Of a DNA stretch of 64,000 nucleotides, positions 12,276 to 22,964 are shown one piece after another. The stretch's first letter is position 1, and each line of letters starts with the position of its first letter. Where the stretch lies: assembly GCF_003589595.1 (NCBI RefSeq), contig NW_020653200.1:5604122-5668121 (forward strand), read 5' to 3'. Both the position numbers and the translations under genes were made by a program. The DNA comes from Hyposmocoma kahamanoa. Lineage: Eukaryota; Arthropoda; Insecta; Lepidoptera; Cosmopterigidae. The notes under the pieces were generated by a model. That model was not told where the DNA came from. It was given only the letters and a program-made list of their open reading frames with translations, and made no database searches.

Positions 12276-13380
12276 AATATCAACTAAATCAATTCACGAA
12301 GACAAACCGCGCCATAACAAGGCAACTGCCTCAGCATGACGTCATGAAGGCAGCCTCATAGACCGATGCCATATTTAGTAACAATCTCTGAGCCGGAGCG
12401 GTAAACGACTGTATATATTGATTATGACACGATCTTCTCGTCTCGAACATTTTCTCAATCAATGCAATATACGTTAGATCATAAACAGACATACGTGTAT
12501 AGGTTTTTGTTTGCAATGGAATCCCTGTATTTAATTTTCGATTGGGAGTTTTTTCATGGTCTTTTTAATTTATTATATACATTTAGCAGATCGTATGAAC
12601 AAATAAATAAAAACGTTAAATTGTAACTCCATTGACGTTATCACGTTTGCGTTCAAGTAGGTGAAAAACAAAATAATAGTAGACAAAAATATTCCTCTAT
12701 TTTCTCGTCGATTAAAACATGCTAAGTGCTAGTTATTCAAGACCTTGTCACATGCACTAACTTTTAAAATAAGGACTAAACACCACTCTGTAAACTTAGT
12801 TAATAAAATAAACTTCTATCGTATTCTTTAAACTTGTTTTATTATTCCTGTAAGTGTTAGGCGTACATTTTCAATACAAAAAAAACTCAAAAATTTGTTA
12901 ATTATATCGTCTTGGAATGTAGAATACCTTTTGGAACGATATTCTTGTCTTTGGACACTGATCTTTTACTACATCAATGGAACTCATCATTTGAACTTTG
13001 ATGCACATTTATGATTAAAAGTAAAAAAAAAAACTAATTTTTCGAGCCATAAATAGCCATTTTGTGAACTTTTTTTTATTTAGGATACGAATTAGTGGGC
13101 AGTTGAATTAATATTCAAAACATGTTTGAAGCGACATTGATTTTACAATCTCAGGACACTTCATATTATTATATTACAAGATTACTCGTATATCAGTCTT
13201 GTCTTCATAAATATGTACAGGACTATTGAATTTTTTAATTTTGACGCCCATTACAACGCCATTTAAAGCTTTTTTTATGAGCTTTAGACTCCGTCATCTT
13301 TATAAGCACCTTTTAGAACTTCTGACTTCAACGCCCTCTAACGTTTTCGTTTACGTAACCCTAAATTCGCCACAGCCCTG
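12276..13380. other. no gene seen
   Basis: AT-rich sequence, no recognised element. Confidence 0.4.
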
Positions 13381-13529
13381 AACTACTAAAAGAATTTTTC
13401 GTACAACGCCATCTAAAGTATATTTTAAAAGTTTTTTACACTGCCANNNNNNNNNNGCTCTAAACTACTAAGAGAACTGTTACGTACAACGCCATCTAAA
13501 GTACATTTTAAAAGTTTTTTACACTGCCA
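13381..13529 (+). repeat. ~66-bp unit repeated on both sides of an assembly gap
   Basis: Copies at 13381-13446 and 13463-13529 both run from AACTACTAA through GTACAACGCCATCTAAAGTA to TTTTTTACACTGCCA with few differences. The N run lies between them. A reversed fragment (CTCTTAGTAGTTTA) follows at about 13543. Either a real tandem repeat or an assembly duplication at the gap. Confidence 0.8.
13447..13456. other. assembly gap (10 N)
   Basis: Ten N bases between two near-identical 66-bp units. Confidence 0.98.
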
Positions 13530-13608
13530 TCTAGCTGAAGACGCTCTTAGTAGTTTAGGGATAAAACGGTAGGGGGCGCTGACGTAAAAAATTATGTCTA
13601 AAATACGT

Positions 13609-13656
13609 ACATACTAGATGGCACTATAGTAAAAACTACAGTGCCATCTAGTATGT
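13609..13656. repeat. 17-bp hairpin on GCCATCTAGTATGT
   Basis: Arms 13609-13625 (ACATACTAGATGGCACT) and 13640-13656 are exact reverse complements around a 14-base loop. The related word GCCATCTA recurs nearby, so the palindrome probably belongs to the adjacent repeat cluster. Confidence 0.8.
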
Positions 13657-14142
13657 ATTTTAGGAAGCTTTCGTATAGTGACATCTAGCATGTATTTCTA
13701 GAACTAACATCTCACGATTTCTTTAAGAACAAATTTTTTTCTCCTTTTTTTCGTAGCTTTGAAAAACAAAAAACGAAGGTTGTCACTGGCTGAAACGCTA
13801 GCTAGCAACACCAAAACAACCACACATACAGGGCTTACGACTTCAACGCGGGAAAAATTTTATAGAAATTTGGAAATGGGATTACAAAGAGAAAAAAAAC
13901 GATCAGTCAAGGAAATATTATTTATAAACTTTGAGAAGAATATTATATTATAAAACAGTTGAATTTCTAGATTATATCTTAAAATAAATTTAGATAGATA
14001 TAATCTATCGCCGTCACAAAATGAGTAGCACCTTTTTTCTATCCTCTGAGCCTTTTGGCACTTAGCATAGCATTGTAAATAGGGATGTGAACTAAACACA
14101 TTGGTTACAATATTAAACGATTCCGTGATCATTTAGATTATT

Positions 14143-14420
14143 TTTAACCGATTTCAAAAAAAGGAGGAGGTTCTCAATTCGATTATATTATTTTTTGTAT
14201 GTCTGTTACGCGATAACTCGATTTGTGAACCGATTTTGATGATACTTTTTTTGTTGATAAGAGGGTACCTACCCTAGTATAGGTCCCATTTAAATTTGAA
14301 TTAAATATTCCACCTCTAAAGGTGGCAAACAGGGGATGAATCTGTATTCGCGCACTTTCCGGTAACCGATTTCAATAAAACTTGGCAAATTGATGTAATT
14401 CCAAGACTTTTGAGGTTAGT
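14143..14420 (+). repeat. dispersed repeat, GGAGGAGGTTCTCAATTC family, copy 1
   Basis: Begins TTTAACCGATTTCAAAAAAA and GGAGGAGGTTCTCAATTCGA, then ...GATAACTCGATTTGTGAACCG, CCACCTCTAAAGGTGG and ACCGATTTCAATAAAACTTGG. A diverged copy lies at 53963-54225 and a short reverse fragment at about 47685-47735. The family is familiar from lepidopteran genomes. It is non-coding. Confidence 0.65.
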
Positions 14421-16188
14421 TTTTTTGTACTCTGTACTGAGATTGGTTTTCAGTTCTAGATATAACAATTACCATTTACTTAAGCAATATAGGATTTAAT
14501 ATAAATAACAAGTGTTTTAAATGATCAGAATGACAATCTAGTTATAGTTGTTGTCTTAGTGTAGTTTCAGTTAAATTATATAAATAATTATTTAAAAATT
14601 ATATAAAAGTTGTAGTTAAATAGCAAAATTCTGAAGCAAACAAAAAACACTTCATACTTCATATTTGTTTTCTATTTCATTGGAAGATGAGCCAAAATCT
14701 TCACTTGAGCTGGTATCACCTGTATGTATGATTATTTGATTTTCAAACATATTATCAATGTTACATCTCTGTCAAAATCAAAAGTCAATATTTTTGAAAC
14801 GATATTGAATTGACTCGGTGAAATTCGCCGATTAATTGGTTACAACACTAATAATTTTAAAAAAATATTGAGGACGTAACTGTTATTTCGGACTAACTCA
14901 AAATTGTTGTTTGTCCATGATTATTTTTTTTATCTCAGGTATGATCATCGTTGTGAAACAGCAGTCCGTTGAAGAAATTCTTCTAAAAATGAATATGTTG
15001 CTGCAACCTAAACGTTAACATTTTGATCAATATTAACTGACAACATTCATTGAAACTGAAACTGGCCTAGTGACCGCGATTAAGGAAATAATAATAACTC
15101 AAAATTGCATTTAATTTTGGAATTCTGCGAAAATAATACTTGAAAAATGTTCGTATTTGTATTATGCTTGATAAGTTAATAATTGTTTCTTTACTGTTGC
15201 TTTACAATACTTTACATTCTATCGTTCTCCTTGCCTTCTTTAACTGTCAAATTGGGCTTCCTACATTGTGACGACTATAGTATATATAGAAGAGTCCGGG
15301 GACCGTAAAATGGATGGAAGTAGGAAGAGGGATATGTGTACGACAGTCTGGAAAGGTAAGGAGCGATTAAATCTGGAGCAATTTAGGACGAATTTGCTTT
15401 CCCCGCTGCATTCACACAAATTGGCAATGACTACAGGATAACGTCATGTAATAATTTGTGATACTCGAAAATTCCAAGTAGGTGGTTAAGCCTAAACCGT
15501 ATTATCAGAGGACACCCGTGTCCAACAGTGGCAACTATGTGGGTTGTAACACCCAATGGAAATCTGTTAGCTGAATCGCTTAATCCGTTAAATTAAAAGG
15601 TGATTGCTTACCAAAGTTAACTAGCCGATTGCATTAGCGTCATATAAATCTGCCTAAAATTCACTTTATGAGTATTTTGTAACAAATTGGTAGAATTAGG
15701 TACATAACGTAGCGACGGAGAATCAATTGTAAGCTAACGAGAAAATTAATTTTGAGAATGTGTACACGAGTATGAGGTATGTATAACAAAAACACTAGTC
15801 TTGTTCAGTAGGGTTGTCTTACTATCAAATATTTGTCAAGTGAGGCATGAAATTGTGCGGTGGCACACGGCCGTTGAACCGCTACGTGAGACGCTGGTGA
15901 AGAGTAGCCATTTAAATTGGAATTTTGTTGACAAAGCTCCCAGTAATAAGACACGATGAAAAAAAAATACTGTGAAACACGCGGGAAACGTGCTGTAGTT
16001 AAATTATGTGTTTAGTTAACAATCATTGAATAAAAATTTTACTTATTCCTGATTGATATTTGACATTTTGCTCGAAATTGAAAGTCATTTTAATGACTAA
16101 ATAGTTATTTGCCAAAGGCAATACAGATCTTCTAAAATGCATAAGCGTCGAACGCACCTATTTTTGCAACATTAATAATTATATTCGA
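14421..16188. other. no gene seen
   Basis: AT-rich. A CpG-rich phrase near 15855-15895 is the only compositional outlier. No coding evidence. Confidence 0.4.
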
Positions 16189-16609
16189 CCACCATGATAT
16201 TCAATTATTTTTGTAGAATTACTCAACTAGTTTGTACAAAGATAGAGCAACAAGAAAAAATCCTTCGATCCGGCTGGATTCGAACCGCTGTGCCAACTAA
16301 GCGTGCTTAGTTAACATTTTCGCAAATTTGCCATACGTATACAGATATTCTTTTTTATTATTCGGGAAATATACGCAAATTAAAAATAAATCTGTACGCT
16401 GTTGTGAACTTGGAACAACAAATTAATTTTAGCTATTGTACCAAACTGATTATAAACTATACATATAATAGATGGCGTAGAACTTTCGAATACATTTTGG
16501 AAATATACCAAAGAAAATAACGATGCCAGCTGTATAGTCACTGTACACTGACTGCCCATTTTAAATGTCCAAGCCCCCATAGAGCTGTTCATTTAATTAT
16601 CGCGGCCCC
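16189..16609 (-). repeat. dispersed repeat with a tRNA-like B box, copy 1
   Basis: On the minus strand the segment around 16265-16285 reads GCGGTTCGAATCCAGCCGGA, which matches an RNA polymerase III B box (GGTTCGAATCC). The wider segment, from CACCATGATATTCAATTATT to GCCCCCATAGAGCTG and ATCGCGGC, is shared in diverged form with 46532-46840. Probably an old SINE or a composite non-autonomous retroelement. The B box is good here and degenerate in the other copy. Confidence 0.55.
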
Positions 16610-16963
16610 TCAATGTCAAGTTAACAGACGTCATTGTAATTGAACAGATATCTCGCACGATTGCCCAAAATATTTTGAACACTTTGGAGATGACCTCTTA
16701 CTTTAATTTGAATTCACAGTTTTGTGCTGCCGTACAAACATCTGCTAACACGTTCGACTGCTAATATACCATGATGTATTTTACATAATATTATCTTTTG
16801 TCAATCTATTTGTTGAAAACGCAGTGTTCTTTCTTGTTCAGATATCGTTTCGTTCTTCGGTATTACGTAACTGGAACTCAAACTGTTTCGAACGTTTGAT
16901 CAATTGACTCGGATCAATATTCTAAACGGTAAGGAAAACTTGCTTTCTTGAACTTGAGAGATT

Positions 16964-17011
16964 CTTCCAAACATGCCGTAAAAAGTACCATTTTTACGGC
17001 ATGTTTGGAAG
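16964..17011. repeat. perfect 21-bp hairpin
   Basis: Left arm 16964-16984 (CTTCCAAACATGCCGTAAAA plus A) and right arm 16991-17011 are exact reverse complements around the 6-base loop GTACCA. No flanking element explains it. Confidence 0.85.
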
Positions 17012-18334
17012 TCGCCATCCTATTTCGTCCTATTATCGTCAAATACACAGTTGTTGTACAAGTCTAGTATACTCGTAATGGCCAGTTGGTTTTATTTGCA
17101 CAAAAACCAGTTTCAAGACAGCCGCGCCACATCAAGATGCAAATGTGAACATGTAATTTGAGAACTGCCTCCTTTAAAATTATTAATGTATTACAACCGA
17201 AAAGTATCGGGCATATTTTTATTCAAGGAAATGTGGGCTGATAATATCTGACACGATAATTATAATATGCTTTTTAATACAAATTCAATGGATAATATAA
17301 ATTTACCCTTCGTTGCTAATTTGTATACTTTTCAACGTTTTTGTTTGAAAAATTAATTAGTGATGGATACGGCGAACCCTTAAAATATGCCAATGCTAGA
17401 TGAAGTGTTTCACGTAAGAATAGAATATAACTTAAAAGAAGCAAGTTTCAGGATGTCAATTGAAATTAAGAGTCAAAAAAGCTCGGATATCCTCATCTCA
17501 TACGCCGGTGCATCGCGCAACATCTGTTCAATGGAAAAAAGGGCAGAAGAACTTTTTTCCTTAAAATTTTATCCCAAGGTGCCCGGCATCTGCAGGGATA
17601 TTGGATGACCTGCGATCTCACGCGAGGTAGGCTACAGCGCAGCCAAAAATACATTTTGATCCTTAAGAAATGTTACACTTAGACCACCGCTATTGAAATG
17701 CATTAGTACACGAATTATTGCATTAAAATATACATATATCTACCTTTTTTGTGGATAGTACTGATCAAAGGGTATGGGGCTTACCTGAAAAGACAAAAAC
17801 ATAAACACTTTCATTTCAACATAGTTCAATCACATTAAAATTAAGCATACTATACCACATCTATGATCTAGACAACTAGACATTAAAAGCCGGTATACAT
17901 ATAGTTTATCATAAGTATTATTATTTTCAAGTTTCAAATATATCATTCGCACTATAGCTCACACTGAACTCCGGTTCACACACCCACCCCCACCTCTCGC
18001 TTTTTTTTATCAAACTGTGCGTGCGTATGCGCAGCAGGTTAATGCATTTGTGTGTGTGTGTATTGTAAGAGGCTTTTTTATATTACCAATAAGTTTTAAT
18101 GAAAGATATGAATGAAAGAAAAAGATACGTAAAGATGATTGGCTACAAGAACTTTTGGTTAATATTTTTTGTGCAAGAAATGATTGACCAATTCTTTACA
18201 GATTTCGAAATAAAAGGAAGACAGTTAGTTCTCTTGGTGTGGATTATGAATGAACTTCATACTTAATTAGTAGTTCAGTGCGATGACTGATGCAATAGTA
18301 AAATGTACCAAACGTTGACGACAACAATATAAAT
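17012..18334. other. no gene seen; short GT microsatellite
   Basis: A short (GT)n run lies near 18049-18061. The open frame at 17387-17608 has no recognisable domain or splice sites and is probably chance. Confidence 0.4.
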
Positions 18335-18993
18335 GTGTACATAAAATTCAAAAAGAGAGGTAACACCCTACTAAAGAACTGCAGGCCCATCTCGCTTCTA
18401 AGCCACATTTATAAGCTGTTGATCATGAACCGTCTCGCGCAGACTTTCAGCCCCCGGTTTCCGAAAGGGTTTCAATACTATAGACCACGTCCACACGCTG
18501 CGGCAGGTTATACAGAAAACCAAGGAATATAATCTGCCATTATGCTTAGCGTTTGTGGACTTATGAGAAAGATTTGGGCTGTTTTACAGTCTCTACAACG
18601 GTGCCACATTGACTATCGATATATCAAAGTGTTGAAATGTTTGTACAGAAACTGCGACATTTCTACTCCAGGACCAGTGCACAAGTCCTATCGAATTACA
18701 AAGAAAGGTCCGACAGGGAGACGTCATTTTACTGGAAGATGTGTTCGCGTTACTGGGGAAAGGACTCGGCATCAACATCAATGGCGAGTACATCACTCAC
18801 TTTCGATTACTGACGATATCGTCATGGCAGAATCGTTGGAAAAGCTTAGCACCATACTCGGTGACCTCAATAAAGTTTCCCAGCAGGTGGGTCTAAAAAT
18901 GAACATGGACGAAACGAAAATTATGTCAAATATCGTACCTACCCTGTGCCAGTGGGAACCTCTAATCTCGAAGTTGTTGACGAGTATTTCTAT
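18335..18993 (+). pseudogene. RTE-type LINE reverse transcriptase, 5' fragment, degenerate
   Basis: Three frames together give reverse transcriptase pieces typical of RTE-clade LINEs. NCRPISLLSHIYKLL (fingers, near 18375-18422) is followed by remnants of the GF(R)KGFS and DH(V)HT regions. Next come LQSLQRCHIDYRYIKVLKCL, a region matching the G-I-N-I-N-G-E-Y segment, and the catalytic block, where F-A-D-D has become ITDD. Last is GLKMNMDETKIMSN near 18890-18930. Frameshifts and the damaged active site make it dead. It breaks off in EYFY exactly where the Penelope-like element is inserted, and continues at 19844. The original role was target-primed reverse transcription; the endonuclease part is absent. 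Confidence 0.85.
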
Positions 18994-19843
18994 AGGAAAT
19001 GATACTATTTTTCCGGATTAAAATCGCGTATATTTGTTTTTTCAAACAAACCGACGTTTCGGGCCCTTTACAGGTCCCATGGTCACGGTTGACTGAGGTG
19101 GTACAGTCTTCAACCAGTTATGTCTAATATTAATGCAAACCACCCTATTTTTTCACTATAGTTACAATAGTTATTAATTAAATACCTTATTTTTAATTTA
19201 ACAAAGGAAACATTCCAATTTACGCTACATTAAGTTTTACAAATTATTCTATTGAATGAATTTTTACTAAGTTTAATTTATTATTAATTATTAATAGAAA
19301 TTAGAATAAACTTAAACGTATTAATTAGTACTGCAGTCTTATGTCTGTTTGGGATTTTTCATTAGAGGAAATACTGGATCCCAAACTGGTGGTACGGAGA
19401 AATCATCTTCCCGGTTGAAATTAGGATGTTTTTTAATTTCAATGGCCTCTCGCAGCATCCTGGGTAGATAACGGACTTCTTTTGCAAGGACCTGGGGTTT
19501 GTCATTGAATGTGTAGGTTTATCCATGACATGCTCGCAGACTGCAGACTTGTTTATAATATTTTGTAAAACTTAATGTAGCGTAAATTGGAATGTTTTCT
19601 TTGTAAAATTAAAAATAAGGTATTTAATTAATAACTATTGTAACTATAGTGAAAACATAGGGTGGTTTGCATTAATACTAGACATAACTGGTTGAAGACT
19701 GTACCACCTCAGTCAACCATGACCATGGGACCTGTAAAGGGCAAGAAACGTCGGTTTGTTTGAAAAAACAAATATACGCGATTTAAATCCGGAAAAATAG
19801 TTTCATTTCCTATGTGTAACAATCGCGAAAACCTAAGAACTCG
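18994..19843 (-). mobile_element. truncated Penelope-like element inserted in the LINE
   Basis: About 850 bp flanked by an 11-13-bp direct repeat (CGAGTATTTCTAT at 18981-18993 and 19842-19854). Its two ends are long inverted arms, roughly 18994-19244 and 19561-19843, nearly identical to each other; the left arm lacks the outermost ~30 bases (the AAGAACTCG side). Each arm holds GGGACCTGTAAAGGGC and GAAACGTCGGTTTGTTTG. Between the arms lies a minus-strand remnant of the GIY-YIG endonuclease C-terminus. Penelope-like elements carry reverse transcriptase plus GIY-YIG endonuclease and often have inverted or tandem terminal repeats and variable target duplications, which fits. The reverse transcriptase is missing. 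Confidence 0.8.
19339..19518 (-). pseudogene. Penelope-like element ORF, C-terminal end (GIY-YIG endonuclease tail)
   Basis: An in-frame stretch of 59 codons from the residue after a stop at 19519-19521 to TAA at 19339-19341. It reads TYTFNDKPQVLAKEVRYLPR, then MLREAIEIKKHPNFNRED, then DFSVPPVWDPVFPLMKNPKQ and T. The block REAIEIKKHPNFNRED is the conserved region after the GIY-YIG catalytic core in Penelope-like proteins, close to the protein end, as here. The reverse transcriptase and the catalytic GIY-YIG motif itself are not present in the element, so it cannot act. Identification is from family memory, not a search. Confidence 0.8.
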
Positions 19844-20312
19844 AGTATTTCTATCTCTGATAAACCGTCCAATTAGGCAAAGCCAACTTCGAGAAAGAGG
19901 TCAATTGTCGAATCCGCCTCGTTTGGGCAGCTTTCGGAAAGCTCCGGGACGTCTTCTCATCTACAATACCGCAGTCCTTGAAGACAAAAGTCTTCTGGCA
20001 GTGCGCGTTGCCAGTGATGGCCTACGGCTCTCAGGCGTGGTTACTTACTAAAAGGATTAGCAAGGTGAAATAGCAGTGAGGAGGGCACATAGCTCTTAGA
20101 ACTGACGGACGTTGGGGCAGTAAGGTTCTCGAATGGAGACCACGAACCGGAAGGCGATCAGTGGGACGGCCCCCTACGAGATGGACGGATAACTTGGTAA
20201 CGACGGCGGGTAACCGATGGATGCACGTCGCATCCGACCGGTTCGTCTGGCAATCTTTGGGGGAGGCCTATGTTCAGTAGTGGACGTCTTCCGGCTGATA
20301 TGATGATCATAA
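19844..20312 (+). pseudogene. RTE-type LINE reverse transcriptase, 3' fragment
   Basis: Resumes the LINE frame after the Penelope insertion. EYFYL is followed by two stops, where G-Q is expected, then TVQLGKANFEKEVN, IRLVWAAFGKLRDVFSS, KTKVFWQCALPVMAYGSQAW, and, in another frame, GRWGSKVLEWRPRTGRRSVG, RPPTRWTDNLV and WQSLGEAYVQ. These are the thumb and C-terminal tail of RTE-type LINE proteins. The stretch ends in a TGATATGATGATCATAATGA tail. Stops and at least one frameshift show it is inactive. Together with 18335-18993 it represents one 5'-truncated LINE copy of about 1.1 kb. Confidence 0.85.
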
Positions 20313-20375
20313 TGAGGTATTTTAGCGTTATTTTAGGGGAAAGGAAAAATGCAAATTGAATATCGAATCGAAATT

Positions 20376-20484
20376 GACTTTAGGTTTACGTGATTGTTAT
20401 ACATTGGAAACGAAACCGTTTTATTGAATTTAAATCGCGTACCTATATTTGATTATTTTTTCAAACGAACTAACAACATTTCGT
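20376..20484 (-). mobile_element. degenerate Penelope-type terminal arm
   Basis: TAGGTTTACGTGATTGTTAT at 20381, then GAATTTAAATCGCGTACCTA and TTTTTTCAAACGAACTAACA ending in ATTTCG, parallels the left arm of 42286-42540 and 18994-19244 with many substitutions. An older copy lying only about 70 bp from the end of the LINE fragment. Confidence 0.55.
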
Positions 20485-20992
20485 CAAATTATTGTCAAAA
20501 TTGTATATTAGGAAAATTCATGCCATTCACTTCATATTTTCATGCCATTCACTTCATTTCGCGACCAAGCATGCGTGGTAAGCCTTGCTTGGTCGCCGTG
20601 ACTATATACCTACTGGAAAAAAAAACTAGTGTTCAGGAATTTAGGGACAGTAAAGCGTATAATTACTGGACAGGGGACCTTTACTGGGGACCAGGCGCAA
20701 AATTCTGGTATTTTCCCGGATTTCGCGGTCATATTTCGTTGTAACAAACAATAATGACAGAATTATGAATGAAGATGTAACTGTATTTGTAGTAAAATTA
20801 TTTCGAGCGTTACTATATCCATCGCCAAATACGGAGGCTTGTTTCGACCTTGCACGTAGGCGGCGTGTGGGCCGAAATCTTGTATCGAATTCTTGTGATA
20901 ACAATGTGAAAACGATATAACAAATGATTACAATGGGTCTTTTGACAATTGTCGAAATAACACTGTCAAACGCATTGCAATTAAATCAAGTG
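20485..20992. other. no gene seen
   Basis: Contains a short direct repeat (CCATTCACTTCAT twice, about 20522-20560) and no recognisable gene. Confidence 0.4.
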
Positions 20993-21027
20993 GTTGGACC
21001 TGACTGCAACCTGCAATCAGGTCCAAC
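20993..21027. repeat. 16-bp hairpin with 3-base loop
   Basis: GTTGGACCTGACTGCA (20993-21008) faces TGCAATCAGGTCCAAC (21012-21027); one mismatch, loop ACC. Confidence 0.75.
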
Positions 21028-21379
21028 TATTTATCCGGGAAAGTAAAAAAATGTGTGTGATACTTTGTTTAAGTATCACCAAAAAACAAAAAATAATTTT
21101 AAATATAGTGTTTACTTAACACGATTACATATAGGTAGAATCACACAACCAACTGTAATTTTTTGCCATCGCGACACTACGAGCTGCATATCTCATAAAA
21201 ATGCTGCCATCTAACGATCATATTACAATGTTTGTAGGTGTTTATTACTTGAGACCGGATTCTAGGCTCGAGTTGCGAGACTCGCAGAAATGAAAACAAT
21301 AAGAACACGAGCCCTGTGCGAATGCGAAACTGTAATGATGATACAGGTGGTCGCGGGGTCTTATCTGCTCCGGGTTTCA

Positions 21380-21519
21380 GGGCCGTATAACAATTAAAAA
21401 CGGAAATTATCTTTCTACGGTCATAATATTACTCATACAAATAGTAATCATCAATATCGTACTCTGACCTGTAGATTGCGCCATCAGTCTAAATTAAGTA
21501 GAGTTCTGGAATACGGCCC
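21380..21519. mobile_element. MITE, GGGTCGTATTCTAGAAC family, copy 1
   Basis: Ends GGGCCGTAT and its reverse complement, flanked by a TCA duplication (21377-21379, 21520-21522). The right end shares TAGAGTTCTGGAATACGGCC with related copies at 23758-23896 and 48409-48573. A 3-bp TTA/TCA-like target site suggests a PIF/Harbinger origin. Confidence 0.6.
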
Positions 21520-21555
21520 TCAGATTGCCCACTATTGGCATAAATAGCTAACTAC

Positions 21556-21803
21556 TAACAGTAGAGCTCAAGTACTGCCACTTTACCTATTTCTGCCGCC
21601 AAGTAGTAATGCTCACTTACTTCGTTCCGATTTGGAAGGGTAATGGTGCTGGTGAATTTACAGGCACATGGGACTTGTCAATTTATGTCTCAAGGTGACG
21701 GGCGCAGTGGCAGTGCCCCTGTGATCTTTACGATTTAAAGCTCTGAGTGGCGCTGCAACTGTTATGGACAGACGTGTTCTCGTCACTTGGTGTTATAAAA
21801 AAA
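21556..21803 (+). mobile_element. SINE-like repeat family, copy A
   Basis: A dispersed non-coding repeat of about 250-320 bp with a fixed left end (AGCAGTAGAGCTC), internal landmarks TTTCTGCCGCCAAG, TTACAGGCACATGGGACTTG and GTGACGGGCGCAGTGG, and an A-rich right end after CGTCACTTGGTGTTA. Other copies: 29013-29328, 53399-53722, 58453-58721 and 60123-60377. The shared left end, A-tail and an empty-site comparison (see 29013-29328) show it moves as a unit by retroposition. No clear pol III box was found, so SINE is an inference. Confidence 0.65.
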
Positions 21804-22964
21804 GCTTTCATAAAGTACAGTACATAATAGCTAGTTGCAGAGTAGCCAAACGCTCATTCTATCTACCTATACCTATCGTGTTTGGGTATTACAAAACAAC
21901 ACTATTCACAAGTACGATCTAAATATCGGAACATGCGAATGTTGACAGACTGGTCTCATACCTTGTCACTTCGCAACAATGAATATGTTTTGAAAATGGC
22001 TCTTAGGTGACCGTCCTGCGCTGCACCTATTGGTGCTTAAATATGTGGGTTATAGTTATAATATTTGACTGTAATGTAGTATATGAAGTTATTCCTACTA
22101 TATATTTGCTCGAGTTTTTATGCAACTTAATAAATCTATAGGTACACAAATATTTCACAAATGAAAATTTAACCCGTCTTTATCTAACTGGTTACACGAT
22201 CGGGCAATTGACGACACGTTTCATTCGCGGCAAGTTTTAAAATAATCTAGACCATTAGACATACAATTTAAAAATTGTATTTCTATCTATTACTTACTTC
22301 ATTGACATGCGAATATTTCAAGTTATCAAGTTTGGTCGTTTTAAACTGTTGTTCTGTGGAAAATACTCGTAAATACTAGTTAAGATTTCCGAGCATTTCT
22401 ATTAATCAGCATTAAATTAGAAAGCGATTCGTCGTTATATTATTTGTTTCTGTGTTGATTTTTATAGATTCAATTTACACCTCTATCGACCGCTCACTGT
22501 TAGCACTTTTGCCTTATTATTTGACTAAGCACTATCACATTATACAATTTGGTATACCGTTATATCAATTGGCGCGTCACTAAACATAATAAACCACTTT
22601 TTACCCATCACCGTAGGGATAGCCGGCATTTCTAACAGTTACACACATAGGACCGTTCGCGGAAAAACTAACCTCGAAAGCATAAGCGAACGGTGCAACC
22701 TTATAGAGAATTTTATCGTCTCTGAACCACTGACTACCTACATATGGAACGTTAGTTGCAAGGCCAGTTTTTTCTTCTTTTTTCGAACGAGAAAGAATAT
22801 ATTTATATCATAAGAGTACTTCAATTATATTGCCCACCTAAATTATACGTATTTACCTATACCTTGCATCTTCCAGCTCATTTTATAACGTAGAACCATA
22901 ATAATTTTGACATTAGTTTTTAATTTAAGTATAGATGAATGTAATTTGCAGTTAATTACCTATT
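21804..22964. other. no gene seen
   Basis: AT-rich. A 9-bp inverted repeat (ACCGTTCGC/GCGAACGGT) lies near 22652-22695. No coding evidence. Confidence 0.4.

Noticed and set aside
16265..16312. A tRNA gene on the minus strand
   Set aside because: Only the B box is convincing; the segment is part of a dispersed repeat and no cloverleaf could be built by eye.
17387..17608. 73-codon frame MPMLDEVFHVRIEYNLKE as a small protein
   Set aside because: Amino-acid composition is plausible but no homology pattern, start context or promoter was seen.
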